Position numbers and translations under genes: made by a program | Notes under the pieces: generated by a model | What the model saw: only the letters and a program-made list of their open reading frames with translations | The model's database searches: none | What the model was told of the DNA's origin: nothing | Shown here: piece after piece, positions 24,455-31,971 of the stretch | How the letters are laid out: every line of letters starts with the position of its first letter | Position numbering within the stretch: the first letter of the stretch is position 1 | Assembly: GCA_002154345.1 (NCBI GenBank) | Contig: MUNB01000023.1 | Location: 1-40,239 of the forward strand | Length of the DNA: 40,239 nucleotides | Direction of reading: 5' to 3' | DNA from: Streptomyces griseus | GTDB lineage: Bacteria > Actinomycetota > Actinomycetes > Streptomycetales > Streptomycetaceae

Positions 24455-25510
24455 ATGACGAGTACAGCCCTCCGCGGCAGGGCGTGGAAACTGCTGGAGA
24501 TGGTCACGACGCCGCTGCTGCCGTCGGACTACCTCGACCTGGTCAGCCCGCTCCGTACGGGCGCTGACCTACGGGGGCGCATCGAGGCCGTGCGCCCCGA
24601 GACGAGTGACGCCGCGACGGTCGTGATCAGGCCGGGACGGGCGTGGCGCGGCCACACAGCCGGCCAGTACGTGCGGATCGGGGTCGACGTCGACGGGGTG
24701 CGCCTGTGGCGTGCCTACTCCATCACCTCGCCGACGAACCGCCAGGACGGCCGCATCACGATCACCGTGAAGGCGATCCCGGACGGCAAGGTCAGCAACC
24801 ACCTGGTCCGGCGGGCGAAACCGGGCACGCTGATCCAGCTCGACCAGGCGACCGGGGACTTCGTCCTGCCGCGGGCCAAGCCCGCCAAGGTGCTCTACCT
24901 GACGGCCGGCAGCGGCATCACGCCCGTGATGGGCATGCTGCGCGACACCGGACTCGACGACGTCGTCATGGTCCACTGCGCGCCTCGGCCGCAGGACGTG
25001 ATCTTCCGCAAGGAACTGCACAGCCTGGTCGCGGACAAGAAGCTGCGGCTCACCGAGGTGCACACCGACACCGACGGCACGCTCGACATCGCCCGTCTCC
25101 AGGAACTCGTGCCCGACTGGGCCGGGCGCGAGACCTGGGCCTGCGGGCCCGCGGGTCTGCTCGACGCCGCCGAAGAGCACTGGACCGAACAGGGCGTCCG
25201 AGAACGCCTGCACACCGAACGGTTCCGCCCGGGCATCATCGTCGCCGGCGAAGGCGGCGAGGTCACGTTCAGCGCCACCGGCAAGACCATCGACGCGGAC
25301 GGCGCCACGCCGCTGCTGGACATCGGCGAGGAAGCCGGCGTGCTCATGCCCTCCGGGTGCCGTATGGGCATCTGCTTCGGCTGCGTCACGCCGCTCAAGG
25401 CCGGCGCTGTCCGCGACCTGCGTACCGGCGAGATCACCGAGGCCGAGCCGGGCGTCCTCATCCAGACCTGTGTGTCCGCCGCGGCGGGCCCCTGCGACAT
25501 CGAACGGTAG
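24455..25510 (+). CDS. Ferredoxin reductase with C-terminal 2Fe-2S domain (desaturase electron donor)
   Basis: 351-aa flavodoxin-reductase-like protein passing electrons from NAD(P)H to the adjacent desaturase. The FAD-binding domain has RAYSITSP. The NAD(P) domain has AGSGITPVMGML and the terminal CGP. The plant-type 2Fe-2S domain has C302, C307 and C310 in CRMGICFGC, with the fourth ligand C339. The layout equals the mycobacterial Rv3230c partner of acyl-CoA delta-9 desaturase DesA3. ATG 24455 is preceded by CTGGAGA. It lies 7 bp upstream of the desaturase start and is certainly co-transcribed. Confidence 0.93.
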   Translation: MTSTALRGRAWKLLEMVTTPLLPSDYLDLVSPLRTGADLRGRIEAVRPETSDAATVVIRPGRAWRGHTAGQYVRIGVDVDGVRLWRAYSITSPTNRQDGRITITVKAIPDGKVSNHLVRRAKPGTLIQLDQATGDFVLPRAKPAKVLYLTAGSGITPVMGMLRDTGLDDVVMVHCAPRPQDVIFRKELHSLVADKKLRLTEVHTDTDGTLDIARLQELVPDWAGRETWACGPAGLLDAAEEHWTEQGVRERLHTERFRPGIIVAGEGGEVTFSATGKTIDADGATPLLDIGEEAGVLMPSGCRMGICFGCVTPLKAGAVRDLRTGEITEAEPGVLIQTCVSAAAGPCDIER

Positions 25511-25517
25511 GAGCACC

Positions 25518-26636
25518 TTGACCGCCATCGACCCCACCGCCCACCTGACCGCGGAGCAGATCGAGGAACTGGGACGCGAGCTGGACGCCATCCGCGACGA
25601 GGTGATCGCCGACCGTGGCGAGAAGGACGCCGCCTACATCCGGCGGGTCATCTCGGCGCAGCGCAAGCTGGAGCTGGCCAGCAGGGGTGTGCTGCTGTTC
25701 TCGATCTTCCCGCCCGCGTGGCTGATCGGCACCGCAGGGCTGTCCGTGGCGAAGATCATGGACAACATGGAGATCGGCCACAACGTCCTGCACGGCCAGT
25801 GGGACTGGATGCGCGACCCGAAGATCCACTCCACCACCTGGGAGTGGGATCACGTCTCGCCGTCCGATCAGTGGAAGCACTCGCACAACGAGCTGCACCA
25901 CACGTACACCAACGTGATCGGCAAGGACAACGACCTCGGCTACGGCATCATGCGCGTCGACGAGGACCAGAAGTGGCACCCCTTCCACCTCGGCCAGCCG
26001 CTGTGGAACTTCCTCAACGCCTGCTTCTTCGAGTACGGCATCGCGGCGTACGACCTGGAGCTCGGCAAGAACCTCACCAGGAGCCGCCGCAAGAACCCGG
26101 AGTTCCGCGCGCGGGCCAGGGCCGTGGGCCGCAAGATCCGCAAGCAGGTGCTCAAGGACTACGTGATCCACCCGCTGCTCTCGGGCCCCTCGTTCCTCAC
26201 CACACTCGCCGCCACGTTCACCGCGAACCTGGTCCGCAACGTCTGGACCCACTCGGTGATCATGTGCGGGCATTTCCCCGAGGGCGTACAGGTCTTCGAG
26301 CGCCGGTCGATCGAGGGCGAGACCCGCGGCCAGTGGTACCTGCGCCAGATGATGGGCTCGGCGAACATCAGCGGCAGCAAGGCCATGCACTTCATGACCG
26401 GCAACCTGTCGCACCAGATCGAGCACCACCTGTTCCCGGACCTGCCGAGCAACCGGTACGCCGAGGTCGCGGTGAAGGTGCGCGCGCTGTTCGAGAAGTA
26501 CGAGCTGGAGTACGTCACCGGCCCGCTGCCCAAGCAGGTGTTCTCCGCGTGGCACAAGGTCTTCCGGCTCGCACTGCCGAACAAGCAGCCCAAGGCCGGA
26601 ACGCCGGACCGCGAGCAGGACCTCATCGCTGCCTGA
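25518..26636 (+). CDS. Fatty-acid (acyl-CoA/lipid) desaturase
   Basis: 372-aa integral-membrane di-iron desaturase that inserts a double bond into fatty acyl chains. The three histidine boxes are intact: H88-x3-H92 (GHNVLHGQW), H121-x-H123 ... H127-H128 (HSHNELHH), and H299 ... H303-H304 (HQIEHHLFPD). I start at TTG 25518, because GGTAGGAG lies 4-11 nt before it and the in-frame codons upstream are inside the reductase gene. The reductase immediately upstream is its electron donor; the pair resembles the mycobacterial DesA3/Rv3230c module. Position selectivity cannot be read from sequence. Confidence 0.93.
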   Translation: MTAIDPTAHLTAEQIEELGRELDAIRDEVIADRGEKDAAYIRRVISAQRKLELASRGVLLFSIFPPAWLIGTAGLSVAKIMDNMEIGHNVLHGQWDWMRDPKIHSTTWEWDHVSPSDQWKHSHNELHHTYTNVIGKDNDLGYGIMRVDEDQKWHPFHLGQPLWNFLNACFFEYGIAAYDLELGKNLTRSRRKNPEFRARARAVGRKIRKQVLKDYVIHPLLSGPSFLTTLAATFTANLVRNVWTHSVIMCGHFPEGVQVFERRSIEGETRGQWYLRQMMGSANISGSKAMHFMTGNLSHQIEHHLFPDLPSNRYAEVAVKVRALFEKYELEYVTGPLPKQVFSAWHKVFRLALPNKQPKAGTPDREQDLIAA

Positions 26637-26799
26637 CTCCCCGGCCGCATCTCAAGCCCTTGGGCGACGTCACTGCTGCGACACGACGGCCCGCTCGGCC
26701 GCTGGAGTTCCCTGCTGCCCGGTCCTGCGGCCTGGTGGGACACCTCTGGCCCTTCTGGCGGGCCAGGCGAACAACCACCATTGAGGGGACGGGGTACGC

Positions 26800-27060
26800 G
26801 ACGACTTCCACGCGGTCCACAACGCCGTCACCTTCGATTCCCGCGACACGGGGGAGAGCGAGAAGCCCAACAAGCCCTACGGCACCGAGCTCTTCGCCCG
26901 GGACGTGGTCGCGGTACTTGTGACTACCTCGGTATCCACCGGGCCGACGTCTACAGCGCGTCCATGGGCGGACGCCTGTCCCAGCAACTCGCAGCCCACC
27001 ACCCGCACCTGGTGCGCGCCCTGGGGCTCGGCTGCGCGTCACCCGGTGAGAACCGCACGG
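26800..27060 (+). pseudogene. Alpha/beta-hydrolase remnant, truncated and frameshifted
   Basis: Frame 1 from 26800 gives TFDSRDTGESEKPNKPYGTE and FARDVVAVL. Near 26920 two extra bases shift the frame to DYLGIHRADVYSASMGGR, with the nucleophile elbow SASMGG, then AAHHPHLVRALGLGCASPGE. Together they are the centre of an alpha/beta-hydrolase; the N-terminal third and the C-terminus (acid and His) are missing. No start or stop fits, so it is a dead fragment. It lies between the desaturase and the outermost tRNA-Gly repeat. Confidence 0.75.
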
Positions 27061-27242
27061 CACCGAACGCGACAGCGTCGTGAGCAGGCCGCTGGTACAA
27101 GCACGGCCGGGAGCGACGCGGCAGGCCCTTCTTGGGCTGACTTACACCCCGGCCTGGCTGGCGACCGAAGCCGGTCGGCGACATCCGAGTGACGCTCCGG
27201 GCCGACAAGAAGGACCCGGGCGGCCGGCCTGGGGCTCTTTCG

Positions 27243-27286
27243 TGGAGTGGGTGTCGAGAGTCGAACTCGCGCTCTGAGCTTGGGAA
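27243..27286. repeat. att copy A: tRNA-Gly 3' half, 41/44 identical
   Basis: Aligns without gaps to 38154-38197 (CCA end to anticodon loop) with three mismatches. A GC-rich hairpin-like stretch just to its left corresponds to the terminator behind the real tRNA. Confidence 0.85.
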
Positions 27287-27370
27287 TCAGCGGTTCTTGG
27301 GCTGCTAGAGGGGCCTGAACTGGGGTTTGCAGCGGGCAGGTGGATGGCCCCTTGTCTCTGAGAGCCGTAT

Positions 27371-27409
27371 CTGACCGCTGTTGTCCGCTCTGCTGGGCAC
27401 GGATGGGGC
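27371..27409. repeat. 39-bp repeat, copy 1
   Basis: Identical over 39 bp to 28702-28740 and at nearly the same distance from the adjacent att copy (84 versus 86 bp). Together with the att it forms a ~168-bp duplicated element end; intervening bases are similar but diverged. Confidence 0.9.
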
Positions 27410-27511
27410 ACGTCGACTGTGGGGCGTCAGTCCGAGGTTCTGTGCTGGAGCGGGTGACGGAGAACGGAACGGGAGCCACCTGTGTTGCTGACGCCCCGGG
27501 CGGCGCAGACG

Positions 27512-27835
27512 TCAGGCCCAGAAGGCTTCGGTGACGACGATCTGGGGATCGGCGTGGCGCCGCATGAAAGTGTAGATGAGCCAGCCGCGTCCGCCGGCCA
27601 GGTCCACGATGTGGGGGCCGCCGGGGCTTGTAGAGGCCAGAGGTCGGACGGTCATCCAGTGCGGTAGCGAGGCATCGGCGTCGATCCCGCGGAAGTATGG
27701 GTCTTCGGCAGTGATCAGTTCCGCACGGGCACTCATGATCAGGTCACTGCCTTCGGCGGGCATGTTCTGGAAGTCGTGCTGCGCCTGCTTCGTCCAGTCC
27801 ATCTGCCAAGGCGGCCGGAGTGGTTCGTCGATCAC
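27512..27835 (-). CDS. RelE/ParE-superfamily toxin-like protein
   Basis: 107 aa with the compact RelE/ParE pattern: an N-terminal helix (WTKQAQHDFQNMP), then beta strands ending in GRGWLIYTFMRR and PQIVVTEAFWA. These toxins cleave mRNA at the ribosome or act on gyrase; which applies here is unknown. GTG 27835 overlaps the DUF6247 stop as GTGA, so it is translationally coupled to it; ATG 27802 (MDWTKQ) is a second possible start. Last gene of a three-gene minus-strand operon whose first gene is a Phd/YefM antitoxin. Confidence 0.7.
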   Translation of the reverse strand: MIDEPLRPPWQMDWTKQAQHDFQNMPAEGSDLIMSARAELITAEDPYFRGIDADASLPHWMTVRPLASTSPGGPHIVDLAGGRGWLIYTFMRRHADPQIVVTEAFWA

Positions 27836-28197
27836 TCTCCGGGCTTCCTCTCAGCGGCCTCGTGCCGGAGGCGGCTGTACTCCTCCAGAAGCCGGCTGGA
27901 CTCCTCGGAGTCCTCGGACTTGGCGGCGCGGGCTTCGAGTGCGCGAAGGTGCGAATCGAGGACGGGATTCCGCGCGATCGCGTACTGCGTCCACCACAGG
28001 CGCATGAAAGCGGGCACGGGCGTGATGTTGAAGGCGTCGCCGATGACGCGCTTCCAATGTGCCTCGAAGTCCGGGAGGAGGTGCGGAGTGTGTTCCTGGA
28101 TCGCCAACCGAAGTGCTTGAGGCGTGTGTTCGGGCATGGGCGGCAACCGCAGGGGTTCCCCCTCGTACCCATCGAAGTGGAGTGCGTGGGCGGGCAT
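27832..28197 (-). CDS. DUF6247 family protein in a toxin-antitoxin operon
   Basis: 121-aa mostly helical protein. The N-terminal segment PEHTPQALRLAIQEHTPHLL, the Trp-rich centre (FMRLWWTQYAIARNP) and the C-terminal helix (ESSRLLEEYSRLRHEAAERK, then PGE) match the DUF6247 type I know from Streptomyces beside Phd-type antitoxins. Function is not established. It lies between the antitoxin (27-bp gap) and the toxin-like gene (4-bp GTGA overlap). A chaperone or third TA component is an inference. Confidence 0.72.
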   Translation of the reverse strand: MPAHALHFDGYEGEPLRLPPMPEHTPQALRLAIQEHTPHLLPDFEAHWKRVIGDAFNITPVPAFMRLWWTQYAIARNPVLDSHLRALEARAAKSEDSEESSRLLEEYSRLRHEAAERKPGE

Positions 28198-28224
28198 GGT
28201 TCGTGCTCCTTGGCGTGGGGGCGG

Positions 28225-28410
28225 TCAGGCCGCCTCGTGTCGGTCCTCGTGCTCGCGGGCCATCTGCTCGAACCACTCGGCCGGCACCAGGTAGGCGACC
28301 GTCTGTCCCTTGCGGGTGATGGCGGCGGCCTCGCCGGCGATCCGGGTCCGGTCCAGGATCTCGCCCATCCCCTTGCGCAGATCGATGGTTGTGTACGTCT
28401 TCGTCTCCAT
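28225..28410 (-). CDS. Phd/YefM-family antitoxin
   Basis: 61 aa starting at ATG 28410 (METKTYTTIDLRKGMGEIL). The fold is that of Phd/YefM: an N-terminal strand-helix DNA-binding part, then AAITRKGQTVAYLVPAEWFE, where the Gly-Gln-Val strand and following helix are the family hallmark. Such antitoxins neutralise a RelE/Doc-type toxin and repress their own operon. A 15-bp palindrome lies 17 bp upstream. In-frame codons further upstream are rejected because they run through that palindrome. Confidence 0.88.
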   Translation of the reverse strand: METKTYTTIDLRKGMGEILDRTRIAGEAAAITRKGQTVAYLVPAEWFEQMAREHEDRHEAA

Positions 28411-28426
28411 AAGCTCAAGCATATAG

Positions 28427-28441
28427 CAACTATCATAGTTG
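28427..28441. promoter_or_regulatory. 15-bp palindrome, probable Phd operator
   Basis: CAACTAT-C-ATAGTTG, perfect 7-bp arms, in an AT-rich pocket immediately before the antitoxin gene and overlapping a minus-strand TATGAT (-10-like). Confidence 0.65.
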
Positions 28442-28571
28442 ACATATGTGCACGCGGAGTGCGACGGCTGGAGGAAGCCAACGGGCACGTCGGGTGCGGA
28501 GTGGGCGCGGGGTGCCCGATCGGACGTATGGCAACAAAGAAGCCTCCGGCCGCTGGCCTGGGGCTTTCATA

Positions 28572-28615
28572 TGGAGCGGGTGACGAGAATCGAACTCGCG
28601 CTCTGAGCTTGGGAA
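28572..28615. repeat. att copy B: tRNA-Gly 3' half, 44/44 identical
   Basis: Identical to 38154-38197, ending in the anticodon loop; beyond it the sequence is that of the element, not the tRNA. The perfect match marks the most recent integration junction. Confidence 0.93.
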
Positions 28616-28701
28616 TCAGTGGTGCTTGAGTCTCCGGAAGGGCTCTGAACTGCGCTTTCCTGCGAGGAAGCTGGGGTTGCCATGGTCTCTGGAGGCTGCA
28701 C

Positions 28702-28740
28702 CTGACCGCTGTTGTCCGCTCTGCTGGGCACGGATGGGGC
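28702..28740. repeat. 39-bp repeat, copy 2
   Basis: Identical to 27371-27409; lies 86 bp after att copy B. It may be an arm-type recombinase-binding region or the relic of an integrase 3' end. Confidence 0.9.
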
Positions 28741-28789
28741 GCGGGGGTGGCGGACCATGCCAGGGAGCGTGCTTGGGCGGGTCGGCGAG

Positions 28790-29191
28790 TCAGAGAGCGA
28801 TGATGCGGACCTGGTTTCCGCAGAGTTTGGTCATGTCGTCGCTGTCGGATGTCAGGAGGGCGACGGGTTTTGGCTGGCGGAGCGCGACCTCGGCGACCGT
28901 GGCGTCAATGGCGTACTTGCGTCCGTGCAGTCCGGCACCTTTGAGAAGTTCCGCTGCTGCTTTCGCCGCCAGCTCGGTGACGGGCTCCACATTGACGCGG
29001 GACGGGGACCAGTTCAGGCGCGGCATGTTGGTGCGGGAGTGGCTGAGTTCCACGATGGTGTTGGCCCCGATGACCAGGTCGGCTCCCATGTTATGGAAGA
29101 CCTGAAGCATCGCGAGCAGCTTGCGGTCCTGCGCGATCCAGGCGGAGAGCCCTTCCGAGTCCAGGACGACGGTTTCGATGCGTTCGCTCAC
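28790..29191 (-). CDS. vapC: PIN-domain toxin VapC
   Basis: 133-aa PIN ribonuclease. Acidic metal ligands are in place: D11 (VVLDSEG), E48 (NTIVELSH), D96 (AIDATVAEV) and D116/D118 (TSDSDDM). VapC toxins cleave tRNA or rRNA. GTG 29191 overlaps the antitoxin stop as GTGA, so it is translated with it. It has all catalytic residues and looks functional. Confidence 0.88.
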   Translation of the reverse strand: MSERIETVVLDSEGLSAWIAQDRKLLAMLQVFHNMGADLVIGANTIVELSHSRTNMPRLNWSPSRVNVEPVTELAAKAAAELLKGAGLHGRKYAIDATVAEVALRQPKPVALLTSDSDDMTKLCGNQVRIIAL

Positions 29192-29436
29192 GCGGCGTCC
29201 GCGCCCGTGGCGGTGTCGGCGGAGCCGAAGATCTTCGCGCGAGCCTCGGCGAGCTCCTCGTCGCTGAAGGCTCCGTGCTCTTCCTCGTGACGGCGGAGGT
29301 CGTCGCCCAGGAGCTGGTGCCGGATCTGGCGGGCTACGGCTTCCGCCACGTAGCCGGAGACGTTGTCCGTAAGCTTACGGAGCTCCGCCACCTGGTCGCT
29401 GGGGAGCGTGACAGTGATGCGGGTCGTTGAGGACAT
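29188..29436 (-). CDS. vapB: VapB-like ribbon-helix-helix antitoxin
   Basis: 82 aa. TRITVTLPSDQVAELRKLTD then VSGYVAEAVARQIR is a MetJ/Arc-type ribbon-helix-helix; the acidic C-terminal half (EEEHGAFSDEELAEARAKIF) is the toxin-binding tail. I start at ATG 29436; ATG 29463 would translate through the 7-bp inverted repeat at 29444-29459, the likely autoregulatory operator. First gene of the vapBC pair. Confidence 0.85.
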   Translation of the reverse strand: MSSTTRITVTLPSDQVAELRKLTDNVSGYVAEAVARQIRHQLLGDDLRRHEEEHGAFSDEELAEARAKIFGSADTATGADAA

Positions 29437-29443
29437 GGAGCCA

Positions 29444-29459
29444 GCATACTGGAGTATGC
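29444..29459. promoter_or_regulatory. Inverted repeat before vapB, probable operator
   Basis: GCATACT-GG-AGTATGC, perfect 7-bp arms, 8 bp upstream of the ATG at 29436; a typical ribbon-helix-helix site. Confidence 0.6.
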
Positions 29460-29802
29460 ACATGTTGGTTCAGGTCACTGACCCTGCCTTGGCGACCGCA
29501 ACCGGATGCTCGGTGTAGAGGCATGAGGGGCGGTCGCTTCCGGCTCCCCACTGCAGGGTGAGGGTCCGGGCCACTACCACTGGAGGGCAAGCCAAAGGCC
29601 TCGGCCACCGACCAGGACCTTCATTCATGAGCGGTGACGAGAATCGAACTCGTGCCCTGATTAGGAATCACCGGTCGGCGCACTGCCTTCTGACGCGGGA
29701 CGGACTGACCACACACGAGTAAGAGCGTGGTCGGCGCGGGCCTGATCTAGCAAGATTACGAATCTCGCACAGGCGGTCTGCTTACTGTCAGCCCTGTTTA
29801 GG
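29460..29802. other. 343 bp without a gene: third, worn island junction
   Basis: No gene seen. It holds the degenerate tRNA-like copy C and the sharp transition from GC-rich DNA to the AT-rich DUF262 gene region. Confidence 0.55.
29629..29670. repeat. att copy C: eroded tRNA-Gly 3' half
   Basis: TGACGAGAATCGAACTCG is shared exactly with the tRNA T-arm region, and the flanks align only with gaps (GAGCGGTGACG for GAGCGGGTGACG). It reads as an older integration scar, or the 3' end of a related tRNA brought by an element. Confidence 0.55.
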
Positions 29803-31584
29803 TTATCTAGCGAAGCGTTTAGACGTTGCGAGTGCTTCACTGGTCGTCATCTTGCGTAGATCCTCTCCGTTCCGAACATAGTAGTCATCGTTATAACTCG
29901 AGAGTTCCGCCTGCTGGGGAACTCTGATGATGACGTATGATCTCCCAGAGTAAGAGATTGTGTCGACATTGGCCAATACCGCCCCTTTGAGGGGCTCGCT
30001 GAGAGGAGACCCTTGGATTGCTTGAAGAATCCTTCTTGCGTATTCGCTCAACTGAATTCCCAAGGATCGGCATTCGCGGTCGACTCCAACAAGTAGTTGA
30101 CTACCCATTCGAAGAGGCATTACAGAGTCAATTTGCTGAATTCTATCTGCGTCCATTTCTGTGTCTGCGACACCAAACACGATGTAGCCGTCTGCTTCTG
30201 GCCCGACGTTGGCGATGGCCGAGATAATCTTCGGCAGCTTTTCAAGAAACCTTCGATTAATAGCCCGCTTTCCATCCAGAGAAGCAATTCCCTGTTTGAA
30301 CTCGTACCGTGCGCTCTCGATGGGGGCGCGCCTGATAATATTGGGGAATTCGATCTCCATCGCGGGTCCGTGCGACAGCGAGGGCCGCGGCGCGCTGGCA
30401 AAGTGCTTTTCGAGGAGCCCGCGGGCAATGTCGATATTTTCTTGACGCTGCTGCTCAGTCGTGGTGTTTCTACTCGGGGTCAGCTTTGCTGAGATTTTCC
30501 GGATAGCGCTGAATGCAGCCTCCGGGGCTACGAGCTGCTTCTGCTGTCTAATCATGAGGTCATAGAAAGCCATGAATACAGCATAGAAGGGTGTTTTTGC
30601 GGAAGTGAAACTGCTAGTGCTCACATGGGACCTAAACGCCCCGCTGACTCCCGGACGCTCCGATTCAACCATTGTCTTCATGGCGCCGAGTACATCTTTT
30701 ACATCTGTAGAGAGAGAATCCGTTCCGTAAGCGTTTAGGTCAATATTGAGCGAGTTGCTTTCAGGTGTGGTGAGATCAAAATATTTATCGAGCACATCGG
30801 AGCTAACGCTGAATGTGTTACCTCTGACCACGGAAATGCAAATATCCGATAGAAGTTGCTCGTCCTCGCTCTGCTGCAGTTGGCGGGGATTCAATACTCC
30901 CAGACTGCACCAGAACGTCTCTTCGGCCGCGATTCCGTACCCGAGTCTCTCGCGGGCCGAGTCGATTGATACTACTGGCATCTTGGTGAGGGGGAGAATG
31001 TCGGGCGACCCGTCATATCTGAAGTCGGAAGCTAGCCGCCTTACCATTTTTACAAAATCACTCACAACTCCTGCCTGCCGCTTTTCTTGTGCGCTAAGCT
31101 GACGGCCGCCTGAGTTGATTCGCCGAAATACTTCCGTCACCTGCGTCTCTTCCTTGGAATCGAAGATAGTGACAGCTAGTTGATAGTCGAGCAAATCGGC
31201 GCACTCGGTCGCTGAGATTAGGTCGACATCTTCGGGCGCTCTCTCGAAGGCCCCAGACTCCGAAAATTGACGTGCGCGAGAGAACTCCTGCAAGTCAAAG
31301 AATTCCCTTTTGTGGCCCCTCGGGATTGCGTATTTGTGCTCAATGAAACCAAAGATGGCGTCCAGTCGCTGCATGCCGTCGATGATTTCAAAATTCCCAT
31401 CCACCGTTTCTGCGAGGAGGAATAGCGGGATCGGGAATCCTTTAAGGATGCTATCGATTAGGTGGACCTTTTCGTCAACCCCCCAAACAAGTTTTCTCTG
31501 ATAGTTCCTATTTACTATCATCTTTTCGCTTCGATACAAGCTGTAGGCTTCTTGAATGGACATACCGCGAGGGGTAATGGACAT
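29803..31584 (-). CDS. DUF262 (GmrSD/ParB-fold) - AlbA_2 (Schlafen-like) fusion protein
   Basis: 593 aa from ATG 31584 (GAAAGAG upstream; ATG 31632 adds 16 residues). Residues 20-180 match DUF262: NYQRKLVWG (27-35), SILKGFPIPLFLL and EIIDGMQR (66-73), where the DGQQR-like motif of GmrSD/SspE is DGMQR, then VFRRINSGGRQLSAQEKRQA. Residues 423-575 match AlbA_2: YEFK (427-430), SAIANVG, YIVFGVAD and YYVRNGEDLRKMTT (568-581). There is no DUF1524 His-Me nuclease. Base composition is near 50% GC against ~70% around it, so it is recently acquired. It is a single-gene unit within a tRNA island. An antiphage role is inferred from domains and context. Confidence 0.8.
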   Translation of the reverse strand: MSITPRGMSIQEAYSLYRSEKMIVNRNYQRKLVWGVDEKVHLIDSILKGFPIPLFLLAETVDGNFEIIDGMQRLDAIFGFIEHKYAIPRGHKREFFDLQEFSRARQFSESGAFERAPEDVDLISATECADLLDYQLAVTIFDSKEETQVTEVFRRINSGGRQLSAQEKRQAGVVSDFVKMVRRLASDFRYDGSPDILPLTKMPVVSIDSARERLGYGIAAEETFWCSLGVLNPRQLQQSEDEQLLSDICISVVRGNTFSVSSDVLDKYFDLTTPESNSLNIDLNAYGTDSLSTDVKDVLGAMKTMVESERPGVSGAFRSHVSTSSFTSAKTPFYAVFMAFYDLMIRQQKQLVAPEAAFSAIRKISAKLTPSRNTTTEQQRQENIDIARGLLEKHFASAPRPSLSHGPAMEIEFPNIIRRAPIESARYEFKQGIASLDGKRAINRRFLEKLPKIISAIANVGPEADGYIVFGVADTEMDADRIQQIDSVMPLRMGSQLLVGVDRECRSLGIQLSEYARRILQAIQGSPLSEPLKGAVLANVDTISYSGRSYVIIRVPQQAELSSYNDDYYVRNGEDLRKMTTSEALATSKRFAR

Positions 31585-31971
31585 GGGTGCTCTTTCGCCT
31601 GCCGATTGATTTGCGAACCAACGGAGTGTCATCTTCGCAGGGCGGCGAATGACGGATGGCCGGTGTGTGTTCTTGTGACATTTTGTGAATATGTGGGAGA
31701 GGGTACTGTCGCCCTAGTCGCAACGGGCCCCTCCCCGCCATGGTGCTAGTTCCAGTCGCGCGACCGGCGTAGCCGGGACCAAGACGGGCCAGAGGCAGGA
31801 ATGGTGGGACCCGGCGGTGAGCCGGGGGCGTGCGGCAAGCGGAGCGAGCCCCCTTGATGAAGTACGGAAGCCCTACCGCGCTGGGATGGATGCCTATCGC
31901 AGCTTGTGTGTCCGACGTAGCCGTCGACCGCGCTCATCTGGAGCGGGGCCGACGGCCACGTCCGGAGGCCG
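31585..31971. other. 387 bp without a gene; several strong hairpins
   Basis: The right part (31764-31926) folds into short perfect hairpins: CCGGC-GTA-GCCGG, CCCGGC-GGTGA-GCCGGG, GGGGGC...GCCCCC and CGACG-TAGC-CGTCG. The 3' arm of the second shares GGG with the 5' arm of the third, so those two exclude each other. This could be a structured RNA, terminators or an element end. The left part should contain the DUF262 promoter. Confidence 0.45.

Larger units (their letters stand above)
27061..27511. other. Gap of 451 bp: outer edge of the tRNA-Gly island
   Basis: No gene seen. It holds the outermost degenerate copy of the tRNA-Gly 3' half (27243-27286) and a 39-bp block (27371-27409) identical to one after the next copy. 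A long minus-strand frame across it is composed of these non-coding repeats. Confidence 0.6.
28442..28789. other. 348 bp without a gene: second island junction
   Basis: Contains the exact tRNA-Gly 3'-half copy, the second 39-bp block, and a hairpin-like sequence at 28541-28565 that resembles the terminator behind the real tRNA. No coding potential is convincing on either strand. Confidence 0.6.

Noticed and set aside
27243-27286. Second tRNA-Gly gene
   Set aside because: Only the 3' half is present; no D-arm or 5' acceptor strand, so it is an att scar.
27039-27479. 146-codon minus-strand frame at the outer island edge
   Set aside because: Translates the tRNA-derived repeat and 39-bp block; repeat-derived, not a gene.
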